The notes: generated by a model from the sequence alone, not told the origin. A stretch of DNA of 64,000 nt from Alphaproteobacteria bacterium (GCA_018222605.1 JAAEZZ010000004.1:186001-250000), one strand, 5' to 3'. Numbered from the stretch's first letter, positions 1 through 7,331 are shown. Made by a program: numbers and translations.

Positions 1-1
1 G

Positions 2-535
2 GGCCTGCTGGCGCTGATCCTGTATTGCGAAAGCCGTCGCAAGGCCCGGCAGGACAGTGCGGAACGCTACATCCCGTTGACCGATCAGGACACGGCCCTG
101 TGGGACGAGCCCCGCATTGCCGAGGCGACAGCCCTGCTAACCGAGGCGGGGAAGATGCAGGCGCCCGGCCGCTTCCAGTTGGAGGCCGCGATACAGGCCG
201 TGCATGCTGCCCGCAGACAGACCGGACGGACAGACTGGACCATGATCTGCAAGCTATATGAGAGACTGCAAGCCTTCACGGACTCTATGGGTGCACGGAT
301 AGGATATGCTGCCACCCTGCTACAGCTTGGCAAGGTCGATGAGGCGGCTGATCTGCTGAACGAGCTGCCCCATAAACGGATCTCACAGCACGCCCCGTTC
401 TGGGCCGTGCGTGGACATGCCATGAAAACGGCAGGTGATATGGATGAGGCATGCGAGAATTTTCGACACGCCGCAAACCTCACCCAAAACAAAGCCACGC
501 GGGAATGGCTGCTGGCGCAAGCTTCTGAAAGATAA
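2..535 (+). CDS. RNA polymerase sigma factor, DUF6596 family (3' part)
   Basis: This is the C-terminal part of an ECF-like sigma factor; the gene starts before the window and the reading frame is open from base 2. The segment begins GLLALILYCESRRKARQ and continues with PLTDQDTALWDEPRI, the hallmark of the DUF6596 C-terminal domain that follows sigma regions 2 and 4 in this family. The rest is helical and TPR-like (about residues 90-175 of the visible part: repeated Ala/Leu helices, then NFRHAANLTQNKATREWLL), as expected for the domain. In this family the gene is often paired with a YCII-type protein gene upstream; that region is not visible. A start at the TTG at 77 would cut into the conserved domain, so it is rejected. 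The stop lies 2 bases from the stop of the convergent lpxR-like gene. Confidence 0.88.
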   Translation, partial: GLLALILYCESRRKARQDSAERYIPLTDQDTALWDEPRIAEATALLTEAGKMQAPGRFQLEAAIQAVHAARRQTGRTDWTMICKLYERLQAFTDSMGARIGYAATLLQLGKVDEAADLLNELPHKRISQHAPFWAVRGHAMKTAGDMDEACENFRHAANLTQNKATREWLLAQASER

Positions 536-537
536 AA

Positions 538-1575
538 TCAGTGCGCAATGCTGAGGGAGAGGGCGCCAAATTGCTGGGGGCCGTCCTGATAGGCAAATTG
601 CTCGGTCCGGTTCACCCAGGTAAAGGCCAGCTGCACATCGCGGTAATGCACCGCCACACCTGCCTGAAGGTCTCCCACAAGGGAGCGGCGATCATCAACC
701 CGGGCAGAGTCCCGCCACAGATTGCCATCCAGGAACATGTCACGCGCAATGGCCCGCCCATCAACGCCGATGAAGAAATAACTGCCCCAGGGGTCTTCCT
801 TCGTCCCCGGAATGAACTCACCTGCCCCGGCCAATGCAGGGCGGATGCGCGGCGGGCCAAACCCGGAATCCAGATCCCAGCCGATCCGCGCGGTCATGCC
901 TGTGTTCGCATAGGTACGAACATTGCCGAGCGCAAACCCGGCATGACCGGCAAAGTCTGCTTCCAGTCCGAATAGCAGCTGTACCTTTTCCAGCCGCTGC
1001 AAACGCTGGGCGATAATCTCGATTCCCGGCTCATCCTTCAGCTGATGGTCCCAGCCCTGCGCGCCGGGAATGCCGAGCATGCCGTGCCAGTTATTCTGAA
1101 CGAACTCTCCGCCGGCAGACGGCCCGACAATCCCCAGATTGACTTGCAGCGTATCCTGCAGAGCCTTCTCGACATCCGCTGCCGCGATGGTGGATGAAAA
1201 AGACAACCAGCCTGCATAGGGCCGGTCCTGAGGGTTCGGCGTGCTGAGGGTGATGTCTTCCGGCGTAAAGATCGCGTGCGACAGGCCAAAGCCCTGACGC
1301 AGCTTGGTGCGCTCCACATCCACCCATGGCAGGCGCTCCGCCACCCATTTCAGGCCTGGATGTACCCGGTCGGCTGCAGAGACATGCTCAATACGAATGC
1401 CATTGGAATAATTGCGGTCCGTTCCTGAGCCGAACATGTCGTTCTCTGAGGTCAGCGACCAGACGCCTGGCTCACGTGCAGCCACAGGCCCATAGCCTGT
1501 ATCTTGGGCAAAAGCACCTGGCGCATTAAAAAAGGCCGCGATGATCGCGGCCAGAAGAAAGAATCGAGCCTGCAT
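538..1575 (-). CDS. lpxR: Lipid A deacylase, LpxR family (DUF2219)
   Basis: Predicted outer-membrane beta-barrel enzyme that removes the 3'-acyloxyacyl chain of lipid A. The protein (345 aa) has a clear signal peptide (residues 1-23, ending AFA). The N-terminal catalytic signature follows: SENDMFGSGTDRNYSNGIR (about 43-61), with the family's Asn-Asp pair and the TDR-YSNG motif. A second signature, NNWHGMLGIPGAQGWDHQL (about 162-180), carries the conserved His. The C-terminal part contains amphipathic strands (SYFFIGVDGRA, GDLQAGVAVHYRDVQLAF). Length fits the family. It lies 17 bases downstream of a gene on the same strand that resembles only its C-terminal half, so the two are probably co-transcribed. 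Function rests on family knowledge; calcium dependence and exact acyl specificity cannot be read here. Confidence 0.85.
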   Translation of the reverse strand: MQARFFLLAAIIAAFFNAPGAFAQDTGYGPVAAREPGVWSLTSENDMFGSGTDRNYSNGIRIEHVSAADRVHPGLKWVAERLPWVDVERTKLRQGFGLSHAIFTPEDITLSTPNPQDRPYAGWLSFSSTIAAADVEKALQDTLQVNLGIVGPSAGGEFVQNNWHGMLGIPGAQGWDHQLKDEPGIEIIAQRLQRLEKVQLLFGLEADFAGHAGFALGNVRTYANTGMTARIGWDLDSGFGPPRIRPALAGAGEFIPGTKEDPWGSYFFIGVDGRAIARDMFLDGNLWRDSARVDDRRSLVGDLQAGVAVHYRDVQLAFTWVNRTEQFAYQDGPQQFGALSLSIAH

Positions 1576-1592
1576 CAGCAGCTAAATACCAC

Positions 1593-2462
1593 TCACCGAC
1601 GCATGGTGAAACTAACACCTGCGAAATCTTCAGTTTCGCTGATGCTGATATTGCGATCAGAATATTTCATTTCGCGGCGAATATAGCTGAGCGAAAGCTC
1701 CCCGCCTGCGCGCTGGACAGCAAAGCCGGCCTGCAGGTCACCAACGGTGACCTGATCCGTCAGGGCCATATCACCAAGGCTTGGACGGAAGCCACTTTCA
1801 TCAGCGTCCCAGACCAGCGCTTCGCCATCGGCACCAGCGAAAATGTACCAACCCTTAGGCTGCCCGCTGCCCTTGGACATAAGATCAAAGTTCTGGCCGA
1901 TACGCACTTCACCACCGACGCGGCGGGTGAGAATATCGCCTTCTTCCCGAACAGCGATGCGCGGAGCGACTCCGACGTCGAAGGTCAGGCCAGTAACTTC
2001 CTTGGGGGCAGAAATGGCAATCTCTGCAGCAATGTTCTTTTCAACCGCGCGCGGCCGTAACAGGCTTGCGCGGCCACGCTCGGCCGCAACCGCGACAAGG
2101 GCCGAGCTGCCGGTCCAGTCGAGGCGGGTATTGTCCGGAATGGAAAATTGTGGGCCAGGAACGTTGTAATCTGCTGGCTGGTCCACCAGCAAGCTGGCCA
2201 CAGTGGCGTTGCTCGTGTCAATCGGCACGCCGGTGAAGCGTGTGGCAGTGCTGTTAAAGACATGGACGGACGGTTCGGGGGCCGGCGCCTGAAGCACACC
2301 CGTGCCAAAGGCAGACGGGGCAGCCATCTGAACGCCCAAGGATGGAGGGGCAGTCGGCTCTGCGCGAACTTGCTCGTGCGGAGAAACGGTAGCGCAGCCC
2401 TGACAGCCCATCGTAATGACGGCAGTTGTGATTGCAAACACCATTGCTCTAACACCTCTCAT
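1593..2462 (-). CDS. Predicted lipoprotein resembling the C-terminal part of LpxR
   Basis: A 289-aa exported protein of unknown function. The N-terminus (hydrophobic residues 7-19, then GCQGCATVSPHE) looks like a lipoprotein signal, though the lipobox is imperfect. After a low-complexity Pro/Ala linker, the last ~110 residues read GWYIFAGADGEALVWD, VTVGDLQAGFAVQRAGGEL and LSYIRREMKYSD. These align by eye, in the same order, with GSYFFIGVDGRAIARD, SLVGDLQAGVAVHYRDVQL and FTWVNRTEQFAYQD of the adjacent LpxR homologue. The LpxR catalytic motifs (ENDMF, NNWHG) are absent. I infer a barrel-like or LpxR-derived non-enzymatic protein, possibly from duplication and loss. It is the first gene of the pair and lies upstream of lpxR. 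The similarity is visual only. Confidence 0.7.
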   Translation of the reverse strand: MRGVRAMVFAITTAVITMGCQGCATVSPHEQVRAEPTAPPSLGVQMAAPSAFGTGVLQAPAPEPSVHVFNSTATRFTGVPIDTSNATVASLLVDQPADYNVPGPQFSIPDNTRLDWTGSSALVAVAAERGRASLLRPRAVEKNIAAEIAISAPKEVTGLTFDVGVAPRIAVREEGDILTRRVGGEVRIGQNFDLMSKGSGQPKGWYIFAGADGEALVWDADESGFRPSLGDMALTDQVTVGDLQAGFAVQRAGGELSLSYIRREMKYSDRNISISETEDFAGVSFTMRR

Positions 2463-2740
2463 GCCATGTTCCGGAATATGTTCATCCCGAGATTAGGCCC
2501 TACGTTCTTTAACTTAGCATAAAGAGGGGCTACCCCCAAAACGCCAATTCGCCTGTAAAAGATTAATTCCGACCACTCTAACCCGCCCGTGTAGATTTTG
2601 TTCCAGAACCCGGAATTTGGACGTTTTTTCACCACAATTCCGAACGGGCAGCCCACCACCTTCAATTTAACCTATTGAAAATTATGGGATAAACCAAGCT
2701 TACAATCAGACGGGATTCCTTAATCTTCTTCTCGCGGCAC

Positions 2741-2759
2741 AAATTTTTTCAAAAAATTT
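2741..2759. repeat. A/T palindrome in divergent promoter region
   Basis: AAATTTTTT at 2741-2749, one C, then AAAAAATTT at 2751-2759 form a perfect inverted repeat with 9-base arms. The loop is a single base, so a DNA-level signal (intrinsic bend or protein site) is more likely than an RNA hairpin. It sits about 280 bases upstream of the flanking minus-strand gene and 290 upstream of the plus-strand gene. Function unknown. Confidence 0.5.
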
Positions 2760-2992
2760 TTCCCTACCTGCAGGATAGAGCATGGCAACACGAAATGGAA
2801 ATTCTTTCTCGTGTGCAGAGTGGCTGCTTTCGGTAGTATCATGGGGCGTGATCAGGCAAGTCTCAGGCCAAAGCCGCGAGACCGTGATTTTTCCAGCAAA
2901 TGCAACGCGGTGTGTTCCCTGCCCGGAACATTACAGACGATTCACAAATTATTGTTAAATTACAAGGCATTCATTACGACGCTCCAGCACTT

Positions 2993-3031
2993 GCCCAGCC
3001 GGCTGGGCCATGCTTGCCTCGGCTAAGGCAA
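2993..3031 (+). repeat. Two tandem hairpins in the DUF4168 5' leader
   Basis: GCCCAGCCGGCTGGGC (2993-3008) is a perfect palindrome. Six bases later TTGCCT (3014-3019) pairs with AGGCAA (3026-3031) across a 6-base loop. Both end just before the ribosome binding site AAGGAG (about 3038-3043) of the gene starting at 3049. No T-run follows, so a terminator is unlikely; a structured leader affecting translation or mRNA stability is possible. Confidence 0.4.
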
Positions 3032-3048
3032 CCCAAAAGGAGACCTAA

Positions 3049-3435
3049 ATGGCCCTCAAAACCACCCTCACCCGCACCGGCGCTGCCATCGCAGCCATGG
3101 CCCTGATGACAAGTGGCGCCGCCTTCGCGCAGGCCAAAGCCACGCCTCAGGCACCGGCTGCGCAGACACAGGCCGAACCGGTTACGGAGGCAGAGATTAC
3201 GAAATTCGCTGCAGCCAACAAGCAGGTGAACACGATCATCACCAAAATGAGTTCAGAGCTGGAATCCGCGAAGGATGCCTCCAAGGCGAGCGAAATCCAG
3301 ACCAGCTATCAACAGGAAATCAAAAGCGCGATCCAAGAAGAAGGCCTGACAACCAATCGCTACACAGAAATCATCCAGATGGCGCAAGCGGACCCGGCGC
3401 TGACCAACAAGATCATCGCCGAAATGGAAGGTTGA
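3049..3435 (+). CDS. DUF4168 domain secreted protein
   Basis: A 128-aa exported protein. The N-terminus is a Sec signal peptide (basic start, hydrophobic residues 10-24, cleavage likely after AFA at 25-27). A low-complexity Ala/Gln/Pro linker follows, then a helical DUF4168 domain (about 46-128) with the pattern EAEITKFAAANKQVNTI and a C-terminal YTEIIQMAQADPAL typical of the family. The domain's function is not known. The start is supported by AAGGAG about 6 bases upstream. A strong terminator follows directly, so the gene is probably monocistronic. Its leader contains two hairpins. Confidence 0.82.
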   Translation: MALKTTLTRTGAAIAAMALMTSGAAFAQAKATPQAPAAQTQAEPVTEAEITKFAAANKQVNTIITKMSSELESAKDASKASEIQTSYQQEIKSAIQEEGLTTNRYTEIIQMAQADPALTNKIIAEMEG

Positions 3436-3464
3436 TCCGCGCCCTCCCCTCTTCCTCCCAGAAG

Positions 3465-3499
3465 AAAGCCCCCATCACGCAAGCGATGGGGGCTTTTTT
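3465..3499 (+). terminator. Rho-independent terminator after the DUF4168 gene
   Basis: The stem AAAGCCCCCATC (3465-3476) pairs with GATGGGGGCTTT (3485-3496) across an 8-base loop and ends in six T (3494-3499). The A-run on the left side could also let it serve the convergent nrdA transcript. Confidence 0.9.
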
Positions 3500-3522
3500 G
3501 TCTGCATCAGAGACCCGGCAAC

Positions 3523-5391
3523 CTATTGGCAGGCAAGGCACTCATCATAATCGGTGTTTGGCGTTTCCATCTGGCTGACTTCAGCCTTCTCGGAGCCGGC
3601 AAAGGCCGCGCGCTGAACCGATTTGGAGCGGCAATAGTAGAGCGACTTCAGGCCCTTCTCCCACGCCGTCCAGTGCAGCATGTGCAGGTCCCACTTGGCG
3701 ATGTCACCCGGCAGGAACAGGTTCAGGGACTGCGACTGGCAGATATAGGGCGTGCGGTCGGCCGCAAGTTCGATGATCCAGCGCTGGTCAATCTCGAAGG
3801 CCGTCTTGAAGACAGACTTCTCATGCTCGTCCAGGCACTCGAGATGCTGGACAGAGCCTTCATGCTCCAGGATGGAGACCCAGACCTCGTTCGTATTCTT
3901 GCCCTTGCTCTCCAGAAGCTTTTCAAGCTGCTGGTTCTTCACGGTGAAGGAGCCGGACAGGGTCTTGTGCGTGTAGACGTTGGCCGGGATCGGCTCGATG
4001 CCTGCCGACGTGCCGCCACAGATGATGGAGATGGAGGCCGTCGGGGCCACAGCCATCTTGTGGCTGAAGCGGGCCATCATGCCGACATCGCGCGCATCTT
4101 CACAGGGACCACGCTCCTTGGCGAGCTTGACCGACGCTGCATCGGCGCCCTGGCGGATATGCTTGAACATCCTCTCGTTCCAAACTTTCGCCATCGCGCT
4201 TTCCATCGGCACGTTCATGGTCTGCAGGAAGGAGTGGAAGCCCATCAGGCCGAGACCAACCGAGCGCTCGCGCTTGGCGGAATAGACAGCGCGTGCCATT
4301 TCCGGAGGTGCGCGCTCAATGAAGTCTTCCAGAACATTGTCGAGGAAGCGGAAGATGTCTTCCAGGAAAGTCTCGTCCTTGGACCATTCCAGATACTTCT
4401 CGGCATTGACCGAAGACAGGCAGCAGACAGCGGTACGGTCCTGGCCGACATGATCAATGCCGGTCGGCAGCGTGATTTCAGAGCAGAGATTGGATTGCGT
4501 GACCTTCAGGCCCAGCTTGCGCTGGTGCGCCGGCATGGCGTTGTTCACCGTATCAGTGAACAGCAGATAGGGCTCGCCGGTCTGCATGCGCAGCTCCAGG
4601 ATCTTCTGCCACAGTTTGCGGGCATTGATCGTGCGGATGACTTCGCCGCTTTTTGGGCTGATGAGGCCGTAGTCCTCATCATTCTTCACCGCCTCCATGA
4701 AATCGTCGGTGATGTTGATGCCGTGGTGCAGGTTCAGGGATTTTCGGTTGAAGTCACCGGACGCCTTACGGATTTCGAGGAACTCCTCGATTTCCGGGTG
4801 GTGCACATCAATGTAGCACGCAGCCGAGCCGCGGCGCAGGGACCCCTGTGAAATGGCGAGCGTCAGGGAGTCCATCACGCGGATGAACGGAATGATGCCG
4901 GATGTCTGGCCGTTCTGACCGACCTTCTCACCAATCGAGCGGACATTGCCCCAATAGGTGCCGATGCCGCCGCCATTGGAAGCGAGCCAGACATTCTCGG
5001 TCCAGGTCTCGACAATATCGTCCAGCGAGTCGCCAACCTGGTTGAGGAAGCAGGAAATCGGCAGGCCGCGTGCCGCACCGCCATTCGACAGAACAGGCGT
5101 CGCCGGCATGAACCAGAGCTTCGACATATAGTCGTACAGGCGTTGAGCGTGCTCATTGTCGTCGGCAAAGGCCAGCGAAACGCGCGCAAACATGTCCTGA
5201 TAGGACTCGCCGGGCAGCAGATAACGGTCCTGAAGCGTTTTCTTGCCGAACTCCGTCAAAAGGGAATCGCGAGAGGGATCCAGTTGAATCGGGGTGCCTT
5301 CGACAACGCGAAGCAGAGTCTCACTACCCGCCTTGGGTTTGCCTTTGCGCGGCGCGGCTTTGGACACAGATTTAGCCTCGGTTGCAGACAT
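3523..5391 (-). CDS. nrdA: Ribonucleoside-diphosphate reductase, alpha subunit (class I)
   Basis: Large subunit of class I ribonucleotide reductase, which makes dNDPs from NDPs and needs a radical-generating beta subunit. The frame stays open to 5475, but ATG at 5391 (MSATEAKSV) has GGAGGG 8 bases upstream, and the NrdR boxes lie between 5441 and 5487, so 5391 is chosen (622 aa). Visible family motifs: PATPVLSNGG, LPISCFLNQ with the N-terminal redox Cys, NGGGIGTYWG, the active-site segment SNLCSEITLPT (Asn, Cys, Glu), APTASISIICGGTSAGIEP, and the C-terminal CLAC pair that delivers electrons. The N-terminal ATP-cone of the longer E. coli NrdA is absent, so overall activity control by that domain is not expected. 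nrdB is not adjacent; the next gene is convergent. Confidence 0.96.
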   Translation of the reverse strand: MSATEAKSVSKAAPRKGKPKAGSETLLRVVEGTPIQLDPSRDSLLTEFGKKTLQDRYLLPGESYQDMFARVSLAFADDNEHAQRLYDYMSKLWFMPATPVLSNGGAARGLPISCFLNQVGDSLDDIVETWTENVWLASNGGGIGTYWGNVRSIGEKVGQNGQTSGIIPFIRVMDSLTLAISQGSLRRGSAACYIDVHHPEIEEFLEIRKASGDFNRKSLNLHHGINITDDFMEAVKNDEDYGLISPKSGEVIRTINARKLWQKILELRMQTGEPYLLFTDTVNNAMPAHQRKLGLKVTQSNLCSEITLPTGIDHVGQDRTAVCCLSSVNAEKYLEWSKDETFLEDIFRFLDNVLEDFIERAPPEMARAVYSAKRERSVGLGLMGFHSFLQTMNVPMESAMAKVWNERMFKHIRQGADAASVKLAKERGPCEDARDVGMMARFSHKMAVAPTASISIICGGTSAGIEPIPANVYTHKTLSGSFTVKNQQLEKLLESKGKNTNEVWVSILEHEGSVQHLECLDEHEKSVFKTAFEIDQRWIIELAADRTPYICQSQSLNLFLPGDIAKWDLHMLHWTAWEKGLKSLYYCRSKSVQRAAFAGSEKAEVSQMETPNTDYDECLACQ

Positions 5392-5440
5392 GAGAGCAGC
5401 CCTCCAAATTCCTTGAAAATATAGGCCCGGAAGCCCCAGA

Positions 5441-5487
5441 AAGCCAGATATGGCCTTCAACCCCGTTCCTGACACTAGATATAGTGT
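5441..5487 (-). promoter_or_regulatory. Paired NrdR boxes upstream of nrdA
   Basis: ACACTAGATATAGTGT at 5472-5487 matches the NrdR consensus (acaCWAtATaTWGtgt) almost fully. A weaker copy, AAGCCAGATATGGCCT, lies at 5441-5456 and keeps the CAGATATGG-type core. Their starts are exactly 31 bases apart, the three-helical-turn spacing known for NrdR box pairs. They lie 50-96 bases upstream of the nrdA start, where the promoter should be. NrdR is the ATP/dATP-sensing repressor of ribonucleotide reductase genes. Confidence 0.85.
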
Positions 5488-5785
5488 CTGAAGGTTAATA
5501 ACCGGTCAACGGGCCAAGTCTCAAAAACGTCAAAAATGGCGTGGAATTCCCGTTAACAAATACCTAACACACACCCCGATTGCCCGCCAGTATTGGCCTT
5601 TGAGAAGCTGTGCAAAACTGTATCAAAATGCAGTCCGCCACGCACACGCCTGAGGCGAGTAGGAAGGGATTCAGTTAACGCAAGATAACCGTAGCCCGGC
5701 AGATTCGAACACCCATCTCAGATGATCCCTAACCAGGACGGTGCATCCTGCCGATCAGACCCCTTTGGCTGAACGGGAGGGCCCT
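5488..5785. other. Divergent intergenic region between nrdA and the SRPBCC gene
   Basis: No gene is visible here. A near-match to a CtrA box (TTAA-N7-CTAAC, 5553-5568, one mismatch) and two GANTC sites (5668-5672 and 5702-5706) are present. Promoters for both flanking genes are expected in this stretch, but I cannot place -35/-10 elements with confidence. Confidence 0.4.
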
Positions 5786-6301
5786 ATGCTGAACTGGCTA
5801 AAGAATCAGGCTCATACGAAATGGGCAGACGTGCCCGCCTCGCAGGATGGCGAGACCCTCATCCACGCTTCGGCGCAGGAGATCTACGAAAAACTGGACT
5901 TCGCCTCCCCTGCCAATGCCTTGCGCGAGCGAGGTTTCAAGTTCGGCCCTGGCAATCCGGCCTACCGAATCTATGAGCTGACGGACCCGGACATTCCAGA
6001 AAGCCGCCTGGTCTTCGAAGTGACCGAAGCCGAGCCCGGCAAGCGCTACGCCTATCGCGTGGTGCGCTATGTCGACGGCAATGAGTCCCCCGTCAGCGAA
6101 TCCGAGCGGGAATACACGATCGAGCCAGCGCCGCAGGGCGGCCACTTCCTGCACCTGAAAGAAACCAGCACGCTGGAAGAGAATGTGCACCGCGACGAAT
6201 ATGTGCTGGCACGCGCGCAGCTGAATTTCCGCGTGTTCCGCAATCTGGCTCGCCTGAAGCTGCATGTGGAGCTTGGCGCCGAGGCAGCGTCTTTCAAATA
6301 G
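5786..6301 (+). CDS. SRPBCC-like protein
   Basis: A 171-aa soluble protein with the look of a START/SRPBCC (polyketide cyclase-like) fold. An initial HASAQEIYEKLDF is followed by alternating strands with conserved turns (VFEVTEAEPGKRYAYRV, YTIEPAPQGGHFLHLKE), and it ends with a long amphipathic helix (RAQLNFRVFRNLARLKLHVE) that would close the ligand cavity. The ATG at 5786 has GGGAGGGCCCT directly upstream and is preferred over the ATG at 5741, which has no clear binding site. No catalytic residues can be named, and the ligand is unknown. It stands alone, upstream of the convergent SRP RNA gene. Confidence 0.65.
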   Translation: MLNWLKNQAHTKWADVPASQDGETLIHASAQEIYEKLDFASPANALRERGFKFGPGNPAYRIYELTDPDIPESRLVFEVTEAEPGKRYAYRVVRYVDGNESPVSESEREYTIEPAPQGGHFLHLKETSTLEENVHRDEYVLARAQLNFRVFRNLARLKLHVELGAEAASFK

Positions 6302-6318
6302 CGATTTAGGAATAAAAG

Positions 6319-6415
6319 CGGAGACAGGCGAGCGACCCGGGCGGAAAACTCGTTAGGGCTGCTCCGTTCCCGGCCTGACCCGGTTGGCGAGCGGCCCGTC
6401 CGCCACCTGCCTCCT
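6319..6415 (-). ncRNA. ffs: Signal recognition particle RNA (4.5S type)
   Basis: Read on the minus strand, the region contains the domain IV core GGGTCAGGCCGGGAACGGAG followed by CAGCC, the conserved Ffh-binding hairpin of bacterial SRP RNA. The flanks pair as a long stem: GGAGGCAGG near 6407-6415 with CCTGTCTCC near 6320-6328, and GGCGGACGGG with the matching CCCGGGTCGCTCGCC side, with G-U pairs. A short T-rich tail (CTTTTATT) follows the 3' end. The size of about 97 bases fits the small bacterial form. Ends are estimated from the outer stem. Confidence 0.92.
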
Positions 6416-6530
6416 GTGGGCTATATGCGCGTCATGGCCGCCGGGTGCAAGAGCCTGTAGCGGCCCGTAAACAGCTATTACGTCTTTCCCTCACATGCTA
6501 GCCTTCGAAAAAGTCTATGGAGGGATACTC

Positions 6531-6584
6531 ATGATCAATCGCTTTCCACCATTCAGCGGCCTGTCGGTCACCATCGCAAGATGA
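6531..6584 (+). CDS. 17-codon leader ORF overlapping the globin start
   Basis: A short frame, MINRFPPFSGLSVTIAR, with an excellent ribosome binding site (TGGAGGG, 6518-6524, about 6 bases before the ATG). Its TGA stop (6582-6584) overlaps the ATG of the globin gene as ATGA. The globin start has no Shine-Dalgarno sequence of its own, so ribosomes finishing the leader probably re-initiate there. The peptide could be a translational coupler or a regulatory leader. It is too short to classify, and no run of identical codons suggests attenuation. Confidence 0.5.
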   Translation: MINRFPPFSGLSVTIAR

Positions 6585-7009
6585 TGACGCGCAATGAAGA
6601 ACATGCGCGCGCAAATTTGATAGAGTCTGCGCTGGCACAGCTTGCCGAGACGCAGGGAGACCCAACAGAGCAGATCTATGCACGTCTGTTTCAGAAGTAT
6701 CCCGAAATGGAAGCGGCATTTGATATGGACCGTGATGGCGGTGTACGGGGGTCCATGCTGTCACAGGCGTTTGAGTGCCTGATGGATCTGGCCGGCACAG
6801 GCCAATTGGCGGAAACGGTTATCCGTGCAGAGCGGATGAATCATGATGCTTATGACGTGCCAGCCGGCATGTTTGAAGTCTTCTTCAGCATCATCCGGGA
6901 TGTGACGCGAGACGCGCTTGGTCCGTCATGGACAGAAGACATGAATATGGCCTGGACACAGGTACTAGGGAAAGCCGACCAACTGTCGGCTCCTTCCCCG
7001 GTAACCTGA
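6581..7009 (+). CDS. Globin-like protein
   Basis: A 142-aa all-helical protein that I read as a single-domain bacterial globin-like protein: YARLFQKYPEMEAAFDMD (about 32-49; B/C-helix region), a central helix with MLSQAFECLMDLAGTGQLAETV, RMNHDAYDVPAGMFEVFFSIIRDV (about 87-110; candidate proximal His and FG/G-helix) and LGPSWTEDMNMAWTQVLGKAD (H helix). Heme binding is inferred from the pattern only. The ATG at 6581 overlaps the stop of a 17-codon ORF with a strong binding site, implying coupled translation; a second ATG follows at 6584. Role could be oxygen or NO binding. The downstream gene is convergent. Confidence 0.65.
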   Translation: MMTRNEEHARANLIESALAQLAETQGDPTEQIYARLFQKYPEMEAAFDMDRDGGVRGSMLSQAFECLMDLAGTGQLAETVIRAERMNHDAYDVPAGMFEVFFSIIRDVTRDALGPSWTEDMNMAWTQVLGKADQLSAPSPVT

Positions 7010-7020
7010 TACCTCAGACA

Positions 7021-7206
7021 TTATTCACTCGCCTCGGTTTCATCCTTCTGGCGCGTCTTGCTGACGCCCGTGATGATCCCAATCCCGACGAGCACGATTG
7101 CGCCAACGCCAATCCAGACAGGCGGTGCGCCCAGAAGGAATGCGGCATAGGCCAAACCTGCGATCAGGACGATAAAACCAATAATATACAAGCCAAATGA
7201 GGACAT
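7021..7206 (-). CDS. Small two-helix membrane protein
   Basis: A 61-aa protein with two hydrophobic segments (about residues 5-25, GLYIIGFIVLIAGLAYAAFL, and 29-48, VWIGVGAIVLVGIGIITGV) and a charged C-terminal tail (SKTRQKDETEASE). The ATG at 7206 has GGAG 7-8 bases upstream; an alternative ATG at 7239 lacks a good site. Such small hairpin membrane proteins are common in alphaproteobacteria and have no assigned function. Confidence 0.6.
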   Translation of the reverse strand: MSSFGLYIIGFIVLIAGLAYAAFLLGAPPVWIGVGAIVLVGIGIITGVSKTRQKDETEASE

Positions 7207-7292
7207 GAGGGATCTCCAAATCGGATACAGAACTGACATCCAAACGTCCCCGGCTCCAAGCGGTTCCCGGGGAGGGCCTTTACACCAAATGC

Positions 7293-7331
7293 AGTAACGG
7301 GCTCCCCACCTCTGGCAGGAAGCCCGTTACT
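7293..7331. repeat. Inverted repeat between typA and the small membrane protein gene
   Basis: AGTAACGGGCT (7293-7303) and AGCCCGTTACT (7321-7331) are perfect complements with a 17-base loop. No T-run follows on either strand, so it is not a classical terminator. A second, smaller hairpin (TTGCCT at 7356-7361 with AGGCAA at 7369-7374) lies closer to the typA stop. Together they may define the typA mRNA 3' end or be a regulator site for the downstream small gene. Confidence 0.45.

Larger units (their letters stand above)
2463..3048. other. Long intergenic region, AT-rich
   Basis: This 586-base stretch separates the LpxR-like lipoprotein gene (minus) from the DUF4168 gene (plus). No open frame in it has a convincing ribosome binding site, domain or codon pattern. 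It is clearly richer in A/T than its neighbours between about 2600 and 2780 and should hold divergent promoters. It contains an A/T palindrome (2741-2759) and two hairpins just before the DUF4168 start, listed separately. Confidence 0.6.

Noticed and set aside
77-535. Complete gene starting at TTG 77
   Set aside because: The conserved DUF6596 block continues upstream to the window edge, so this is the 3' part of a longer gene.
3526-4851. 441-codon ORF antisense to nrdA
   Set aside because: Shadow of a strongly conserved gene with typical high-GC antisense bias; no domain recognisable.
5392-5475. N-terminal extension of nrdA to 5475
   Set aside because: It overlaps the NrdR boxes and lacks a ribosome site; GGAGGG precedes the ATG at 5391.
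5690-5760. tRNA-like T-loop sequence (GATTCGAAC)
   Set aside because: No acceptor stem, anticodon arm or CCA end can be folded around it.
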